DNA of 11,184 nt from Paracoccaceae bacterium. GTDB taxonomy: Bacteria; Pseudomonadota; Alphaproteobacteria; Rhodobacterales; Rhodobacteraceae. Of the stretch, positions 7,283-11,184 are shown piece by piece. Each line of letters opens with the position of its first letter. Position 1 is the stretch's first letter. Under the pieces are notes generated by a model. The model was not told the origin of the DNA. It did no database searches and worked only from the letters and a program-made list of their open reading frames with translations. A program made the position numbers and the translations under genes. Location: positions 11,416 through 22,599 of the forward strand of contig JAESQH010000064.1 of the NCBI GenBank assembly GCA_016765235.1, written 5' to 3'.

Positions 7283-8373
7283 TGGCGGGCGAGGACGATA
7301 GTGGTGAAAAAACCCATGACCCAACTCCGAAAAAGCTGGCGGATGCCCGAAAGAAAGGAGATATCGCCAAGTCTAACGACTTGACGGTCGCGGCGGTGTA
7401 CTTGGGTTTCCTGATTGCAATACTAGCTAGTGGTGGCGCAGCCATCGTCACCGCTGCCGGCCAATTAACCATATTTCTGTCTTCGCCGGATTTGCTAGTC
7501 GGTAAAATCCTTGGCCCCGGTGGTCTGCGCATATCCGGATCAATTATACTGTCAGTCGTTGTCGCCCTTGCCCCGCTTTTCGCCCTGCCTTTCGCCGCTG
7601 CAATTTTGTCGCTTATCGGCCAACAAGCGATTATCATCGCGCCCAGTAAATTGGCCCCGAAGCTTAACCGGATATCCCTCATTGCCGGGGCAAAGAACAA
7701 ATTCGGGTCATCTGGCCTAGTCGAATTTGCAAAAACTTTCATCAAAATGCTGACCGTTTCGATGGTGGTTGTTTTCTATCTTCGCAGTAAATTTGACCAG
7801 ATTATCGGCCTTACACGCTCGTCACCAACCGCGATGGCGGGCATGATGATGGAAGTATTGGTTGATCTGCTAATCTTCATCTGCGTCCTTTCCGTTCTCG
7901 TCGGGATTGGCGACCTGCTGTGGCAGAAATTCAATCATCATAAAAAGTTGCGGATGTCTTTTCAGGAGCTGAAAGACGAAGGGAAAGAGGCCGAGGGCGA
8001 CCCCCACACCAAAGCACAACGTCGCCAGCGCGGGCGTGATATCGCCACCAATCGAATGTTGTTAGACGTGCCCAAAGCCGACGTGATCGTGGTTAACCCG
8101 ACCCATTATGCTGTTGCTTTAAAATGGTCCAAACAAAAGGGCGCGGCCCCTGTTTGTGTTGCAAAAGGCGAAGATGAAATCGCCGCGCGTATCCGCGAAA
8201 TCGCCAATGAATCTGGTGTGCCCATTCACAGTGACCCACCAACCGCCCGCGCTATCCACGCGACCGTCGAAATCGGGCACGAAATTCCGCCCGAACAATA
8301 CCGCGCCATCGCCGCCGCCCTGCGGTTCGCCGAAATTATGCGTAAGAAATCCAAAGAAAGAGGGTTAACTTGA
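7282..8373 (+). CDS. flhB: Flagellar biosynthesis protein FlhB
   Basis: FlhB is the export-gate subunit that switches secretion from rod/hook substrates to filament substrates after cleaving itself. The 363-residue protein begins with the cytoplasmic motif GEKTHDPTPKKLADARKKGD (8-27), followed by AKSNDL, then four membrane helices (about 35-210) and a cytosolic domain. The autocleavage site is intact: VVNPTHYAVAL at 270-280, with Asn272, Pro273, Thr274 and His275, cut between Asn and Pro. The flexible linker KDEGKEAEGDPHTKAQRRQR (231-250) matches the family. Length is close to that of E. coli and Salmonella FlhB. The ATG overlaps the fliR stop by one base. Its stop codon overlaps the TTG start of the following small gene by two bases. 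Confidence 0.97.
   Translation: MAGEDDSGEKTHDPTPKKLADARKKGDIAKSNDLTVAAVYLGFLIAILASGGAAIVTAAGQLTIFLSSPDLLVGKILGPGGLRISGSIILSVVVALAPLFALPFAAAILSLIGQQAIIIAPSKLAPKLNRISLIAGAKNKFGSSGLVEFAKTFIKMLTVSMVVVFYLRSKFDQIIGLTRSSPTAMAGMMMEVLVDLLIFICVLSVLVGIGDLLWQKFNHHKKLRMSFQELKDEGKEAEGDPHTKAQRRQRGRDIATNRMLLDVPKADVIVVNPTHYAVALKWSKQKGAAPVCVAKGEDEIAARIREIANESGVPIHSDPPTARAIHATVEIGHEIPPEQYRAIAAALRFAEIMRKKSKERGLT
8359..8364 (+). promoter_or_regulatory. Ribosome-binding site supporting a TTG start
   Basis: AGAGGG, inside a purine-rich run at the end of flhB, stands 5 bases before the TTG at 8370. The reading frame contains no internal Met codon, so this site decides the start of the small gene. Confidence 0.55.
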
Positions 8374-8759
8374 CGCCAACCGAAGTTCGTAAACTTATAT
8401 CGCTGGCCGAACACGGCAAGACGCGTGACATCGCCATTTTTGCTCGTGCATGCTGTAAACTTGATGTGTTACAAACACAAATCGAAGCGTTGCGCGCAGA
8501 CAAACACCGACACGGATTATCGCGCGGCGGCGACCTAAATGCCCTTGCACGTTGGCAACGCTGGGCCGAATCCGAAATCGACAAATTGCAATCACACCAT
8601 CAAGAAGCCATAAGTGAGAAAGAAACAGCGCGGCTGGTCGCCGTAAGATCAGCCGCCAAAGTACAGGCATTGGAAATCCTGCTTAAAAAGGCCCTGAAAG
8701 AAGAAATCTTGATCAAACGAAGACGCGCCGAGCAGAATGGTCAACCACCCGACGCGTAA
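8370..8759 (+). CDS. Small helical protein after FlhB, candidate FliJ-like export chaperone
   Basis: This 129-residue protein is not a named family that I recognise outright. It has no signal peptide or membrane segment and is predicted almost wholly alpha-helical. One charged helix runs about 5-45, a short Gly-containing turn lies near 47-56 (RHGLSRGGD), and a long second helix runs about 57-120 with heptad-like leucines and alanines, ending in a basic tail (KRRRAEQNGQPPDA). The length (FliJ is 147 in Salmonella), the two-helix antiparallel layout and an aromatic patch at the start of helix 2 (RWQRWAESEI, compare RWINYQQFI in Salmonella FliJ) all resemble FliJ, the stalk that links the FliI ATPase ring to FlhA. 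It is the last gene of the export-gate operon, translationally coupled to flhB through a TTG start. FliJ is an inference; another flagellar accessory protein is possible. Confidence 0.7.
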   Translation: MTPTEVRKLISLAEHGKTRDIAIFARACCKLDVLQTQIEALRADKHRHGLSRGGDLNALARWQRWAESEIDKLQSHHQEAISEKETARLVAVRSAAKVQALEILLKKALKEEILIKRRRAEQNGQPPDA

Positions 8760-8762
8760 GTT

Positions 8763-9392
8763 TTATTCCGCCAGAATGCGTTCGAATTCGTCAACAAACC
8801 CTGAATACGCCATGTTGGACATGGTTTTCCCGTTAATCACAAACGTCGGTGTGGCGTTAACCCCATGCGCATCCGCGTTTTCTGTAGAAACCTTGACCAT
8901 CGCCTGTGCGGTCACGTTGTCCTGCATGCAAACCTCCATATCCGCCTGATCGAGTCCGGCCAATCGACCGATTGTATAAAGGTTTTCGACAACACCAACC
9001 GCGCTATCCGCAGCCGTCCACTCGCTTTGTTTTTTGTAGATCATGGCGGCGATGCCGAAGTAGCGATCTGGCCCGCCACAATGCGCGACCATATCCGCCC
9101 ACAGGCCCAGACGGTCAAAATATATACCGCGGTAAATCATACGAACTTTGCCTGTATCAATGTAGTTTTTCGTAATTTCAGGCAGCACATCGGCATGGAA
9201 GTCTTTGCAGTGCGGGCAGGTGAACGAGGCATACTCGATCAGCGTAATCGGCGCATCTTCGGACCCGATTGACATCTCTTCAATCACCACAGCCTGGTCA
9301 CTTTGCGCAAATGCGGGCATTGCACTGTAAGCTGCCGTTGCCCCCATCATGGAAAGCGCGGCGCGGCGTGTTAGGCTTAATAGCTTAGTCAT
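8763..9392 (-). CDS. DsbA-family periplasmic thiol:disulfide oxidoreductase
   Basis: The 209-residue protein has an N-terminal signal, SLTRRAALSMMGATAAYSAM then PAFA, with twin arginines at 9-10, so Tat export is possible although Sec export is not excluded. The thioredoxin-like domain carries the redox motif Cys59-Pro-His-Cys62 (FTCPHCKDFH) and the cis-proline loop Thr181-Pro182 (NATPTFVING). A second cysteine pair, Cys105 and Cys155, fits the extra structural disulfide described for alphaproteobacterial DsbA proteins such as Wolbachia alpha-DsbA1. The likely role is disulfide formation in secreted proteins. The start is supported by AAAAGGA 6 bases upstream. It follows the DUF721 gene by 23 bases, probably in one operon. 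Its stop lies 3 bases from the stop of the convergent flagellar operon, with no terminator between. Confidence 0.92.
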   Translation of the reverse strand: MTKLLSLTRRAALSMMGATAAYSAMPAFAQSDQAVVIEEMSIGSEDAPITLIEYASFTCPHCKDFHADVLPEITKNYIDTGKVRMIYRGIYFDRLGLWADMVAHCGGPDRYFGIAAMIYKKQSEWTAADSAVGVVENLYTIGRLAGLDQADMEVCMQDNVTAQAMVKVSTENADAHGVNATPTFVINGKTMSNMAYSGFVDEFERILAE

Positions 9393-9398
9393 TATTTA

Positions 9399-9405
9399 TC
9401 CTTTT
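9399..9405 (-). promoter_or_regulatory. Ribosome-binding site of the DsbA-like gene
   Basis: On the minus strand AAAAGGA lies 6 bases before the ATG at 9392, inside the short gap after the DUF721 gene. It supports independent translation of the second gene in the pair. Confidence 0.65.
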
Positions 9406-9415
9406 GAAATCTTTG

Positions 9416-9952
9416 TCATTTATTTAATATGTTCTTGCCAAGTTTTTCCAGCGCTGTCCGCAATCTATCATCCGTGACAGGCGCAAGCGACGTGGTTAAT
9501 TCTGCTTCTTGTGCAGTGGACAATATTTTCGGTGGTGCCGTCTTATGACTAAAGGTCGCAGCTTGTTCGGCAAATCCGGGTTCGCCAGTCTGGGTGATCC
9601 GAATACGCGATATCGCGCTGTACCCATAACAGGCGTTAACCTTTTCTTTAAGTTCCGGCAGCATCATTTGCAATTCAGGCGCGCGCGCGCCGTCGGTCAA
9701 AACTGTCAACGTCGCCCCGAACCCTTCGCGAGCATAAGAAACCTTAACAGGTTGCGCGATCGCGGCCACGGTTTGACCGACGATCTCTGCCCAATGGGTT
9801 AACAGACGGGTTTCGGCAAATCCCCGACGCTCGCCAACACTACGAATACGTTTGCTGACCAACCCACCAGTTTGCAAAAACCCGCTCGAGCGACGTTTTG
9901 TCGGGTCAAAGCTCTTGCCTTTTGCTGGTTTTCCGTCAGATTTATACGCCAT
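9416..9952 (-). CDS. DUF721 (DciA-like) protein
   Basis: The 178-residue protein contains the DUF721 core. After a basic disordered N-terminus (1-28) comes a helix-rich start, then the signature RLLTHWAEIVGQTVAAIAQP (49-68) with Trp54, then a beta segment GATLTVLTDGARAPELQMML (79-98), then YGYSAISRIRI. This fold resembles a KH domain and is found in DciA, the ancestral bacterial operator of the replicative helicase DnaB. By family it may help load or regulate DnaB at the origin; the function in this organism is inferred. The C-terminal 55 residues are variable, with a helical end (DDRLRTALEKLGKNILNK). It is the first gene of a minus-strand pair with the DsbA-like gene and is divergent from mutY, an arrangement I recall as common in Rhodobacteraceae. 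Confidence 0.85.
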   Translation of the reverse strand: MAYKSDGKPAKGKSFDPTKRRSSGFLQTGGLVSKRIRSVGERRGFAETRLLTHWAEIVGQTVAAIAQPVKVSYAREGFGATLTVLTDGARAPELQMMLPELKEKVNACYGYSAISRIRITQTGEPGFAEQAATFSHKTAPPKILSTAQEAELTTSLAPVTDDRLRTALEKLGKNILNK

Positions 9953-9978
9953 GCGACTCTCGAAATTTCATTCACACT

Positions 9979-10006
9979 ATTGTAACACCCATGCCGGCAA
10001 GGTCCA
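9979..10006 (-). promoter_or_regulatory. Candidate promoter of the DUF721-dsbA pair
   Basis: On the minus strand TGGACC (10006-10001, 4 of 6 consensus) and TACAAT (9984-9979, 5 of 6) are spaced by 16 bases. Transcription would start near 9972, giving a leader of about 20 bases. No equally good promoter was found for mutY in the same 95-bp spacer. Confidence 0.4.
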
Positions 10007-10040
10007 TCCCTCTTCGGGAGTCGGCGCAATAACGCCCGCG

Positions 10041-10056
10041 TTAATAAATGATTAAC
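10041..10056 (+). promoter_or_regulatory. Exact CtrA-type box over the mutY start codon
   Basis: TTAA (10041-10044), seven bases, then TTAAC (10052-10056) matches the full CtrA consensus TTAA-N7-TTAAC without mismatch. The spacer contains the mutY ATG (10048-10050). Relative to the proposed promoter of the divergent DUF721 gene the box lies roughly 70-85 bases upstream. It could affect either gene. Binding is not shown. Confidence 0.4.
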
Positions 10057-11094
10057 GAAGCACTATTGGATTGGTACGATGCCAACGCTCGCCAGATGCC
10101 ATGGCGCATCACTCCTGCGGATAGCGTAAACGGGGTGCTGCCCGACCCGTATCACATTTGGTTGTCCGAGGTCATGTTGCAACAGACCACTGTCGCCGCC
10201 GTAATCCGTTATTTTCTGGCGTTTCAGCGCCGATGGCCCGATGTACACGCCCTGGCGCGCGCCGGTGACGCCGATGTTATGGGCGAATGGGCGGGCCTCG
10301 GCTATTACGCCCGCGCTCGAAACCTGCTCAAATGCGCGCGGATAATTTCAACGGAGCATGGCGGTATTTTTCCCGATACCGAAGCGGAATTATTACGCCT
10401 GCCCGGCGTTGGCCCCTACACCGCCGCCGCAATTGCCGCCATCGCTTTTGATCAGCAAGCCACGGTGCTGGATGCCAACGTGGAACGGGTTGTCGCCCGG
10501 CTCTATGCCGTCACCGACCCTTTGCCCGACAGTAAGGAGATTTTGCGAGGTCTCGCAGGCCGGTTGACCCCACCCAAACGCCCAGGCGATTATGCGCAAG
10601 CGGTGATGGATTTGGGGGCCACGATTTGCACCCAAAAACCAACATGCGAGATTTGCCCGATTGCCACGAATTGTTTGGCCCGTAAAAAAGGGATTGCCGC
10701 CGAGCTTCCGAAAAAACGCCCTAAACCCGCGAAACCGACACGTTATGGCATAGCCTATTTGGTGCAGCGTTCTGATGGCGCAATATTGCTGGAAACTCGC
10801 CCTGAAAAGGGATTGCTTGGTGGGATGCTGGCCCTGCCGACAACCGATTGGGCGGAAGCGGACGCAACCGAGGATACGCCACTGAACGCTAAGTGGTTCA
10901 CGCTTACCGCGCCCGTTAAGCATACGTTCACACATTTTCACCTGCTGTTAACTGTTAGAACAGCGTGCGTTGATATGGCAGCGATTCCGACACGTGGACA
11001 GTTCGAGTTTCCTACCGCTGCGACCCCAAACAAATTACCAACCGTCATGCGGAAAGTGTATTCCGCGGGCATAACCGCAATCGGGGTTGAATAA
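10048..11094 (+). CDS. mutY: A/G-specific adenine glycosylase MutY
   Basis: MutY removes adenine mispaired with 8-oxoguanine, preventing G:C to T:A mutations. The 348-residue protein shows LLDWYDANARQMPWR (6-20), the catalytic Glu41 in SEVMLQQT, the GLGYYARARNL motif (84-94), the helix-hairpin-helix LPGVGPYTAAAIAAIAF (118-134) and the catalytic Asp142 in VLDANVERVVARL. The 4Fe-4S ligands are Cys194, Cys200, Cys203 and Cys209. The first spacing is five residues, not the usual six. The C-terminal NUDIX-like 8-oxoG recognition domain spans about 232-348, with GLLGGMLALPTTDW and HTFTHFH, the latter having Thr where the FSH loop has Ser. The ATG is directly preceded by an in-frame TAA, so no longer product is possible. 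No Shine-Dalgarno site is visible. The following gene starts 27 bases downstream, probably in the same operon. Confidence 0.96.
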   Translation: MINEALLDWYDANARQMPWRITPADSVNGVLPDPYHIWLSEVMLQQTTVAAVIRYFLAFQRRWPDVHALARAGDADVMGEWAGLGYYARARNLLKCARIISTEHGGIFPDTEAELLRLPGVGPYTAAAIAAIAFDQQATVLDANVERVVARLYAVTDPLPDSKEILRGLAGRLTPPKRPGDYAQAVMDLGATICTQKPTCEICPIATNCLARKKGIAAELPKKRPKPAKPTRYGIAYLVQRSDGAILLETRPEKGLLGGMLALPTTDWAEADATEDTPLNAKWFTLTAPVKHTFTHFHLLLTVRTACVDMAAIPTRGQFEFPTAATPNKLPTVMRKVYSAGITAIGVE

Positions 11095-11110
11095 TGGGCC
11101 GCAATTGTGT

Positions 11111-11117
11111 TGAGGTG
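11111..11117 (+). promoter_or_regulatory. Ribosome-binding site of the gene at the window edge
   Basis: TGAGGTG stands 4 bases before the ATG at 11122 and supports a new gene start there. Confidence 0.5.
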
Positions 11118-11121
11118 CGCT

Positions 11122-11184
11122 ATGTCGAATAACACCCCCACAATCCGCAATGCCGCCCCGTTTGCAGTATCTTTGATCGTTGCG
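11122..11184 (+). CDS. Unidentified protein, N-terminal 21 residues
   Basis: The frame opens with ATG at 11122 and is uninterrupted to the window edge, giving MSNNTPTIRNAAPFAVSLIV followed by Ala. A polar start leads into a hydrophobic stretch from about residue 11, which may be the first membrane helix. The preceding GAGG-containing ribosome-binding site and the short gap after mutY support a real gene in the same operon. There is too little sequence to name a family. Confidence 0.55.
   Translation, partial: MSNNTPTIRNAAPFAVSLIVA

Noticed and set aside
9636..9653. TTAA-like pair inside the DUF721 gene resembling a CtrA box
   Set aside because: The spacing between the TTAA blocks is eight rather than seven bases, and the site lies inside a coding region.
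9679..9690. (GC)6 dinucleotide run, potentially Z-forming or slippage-prone
   Set aside because: It lies within the DUF721 coding frame and simply encodes Gly-Ala-Arg-Ala. It is too short to treat as a functional repeat.
1..11184. CRISPR arrays, insertion sequences, tRNA or rRNA genes, defence systems
   Set aside because: I saw no regularly spaced repeats, transposase motifs, terminal inverted repeats or cloverleaf-like sequences. The window is filled with housekeeping and flagellar genes.

Overview
The window looks like a chromosomal segment of a marine Rhodobacteraceae (Roseobacter-group) alphaproteobacterium. This rests on recognition of the protein families (OmpP1/FadL porin, SLT-domain protein beside flhA, DUF721 and DsbA-like proteins divergent from mutY), on moderate GC content, and on CtrA-type TTAA-N7-TTAA boxes. 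No database search was possible, so the lineage is an inference.

Layout. (1) 1-144 is the tail of an ammonium transporter gene, followed by a hairpin and an intrinsic terminator. (2) 283-1353, minus strand, is an outer-membrane OmpP1/FadL-type protein with its own terminator, RBS and plausible promoter. (3) 1517-3565, minus strand, is a complete RecQ helicase with two HRDC-type domains. (4) A 139-bp divergent regulatory region holds a near-consensus CtrA box and a separate 16-bp dyad. It leads into a tightly coupled plus-strand flagellar operon: secreted SLT transglycosylase-like protein, flhA, fliR, flhB and a 129-residue helical protein that resembles FliJ. (5) The flagellar operon meets a minus-strand pair end to end with a 3-bp gap: a DsbA-family thiol oxidoreductase and a DUF721/DciA-like protein. 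(6) mutY reads divergently from that pair, with an exact TTAA-N7-TTAAC match covering its start codon. (7) A further gene begins at 11122 and runs off the window.

How the genes work together. FlhA, FliR and FlhB are core components of the flagellar type III export gate. The SLT protein probably opens peptidoglycan for the rod, and the small helical protein may be the export chaperone/stalk FliJ. Genes in this operon overlap by one or two bases or are separated by three bases, so their translation is probably coupled. RecQ, MutY and the DciA-like protein are genome-maintenance genes flanking the flagellar block.

No mobile element, CRISPR array, tRNA or rRNA was seen, and no gene-free stretch exceeds about 165 bases. 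I found no clearly new multi-gene system. The points most worth checking are the FliJ-like gene, the two CtrA-like boxes, the dyad upstream of the flagellar operon, the shortened cysteine spacing in MutY's iron-sulfur loop, and the second HRDC-like domain of RecQ.
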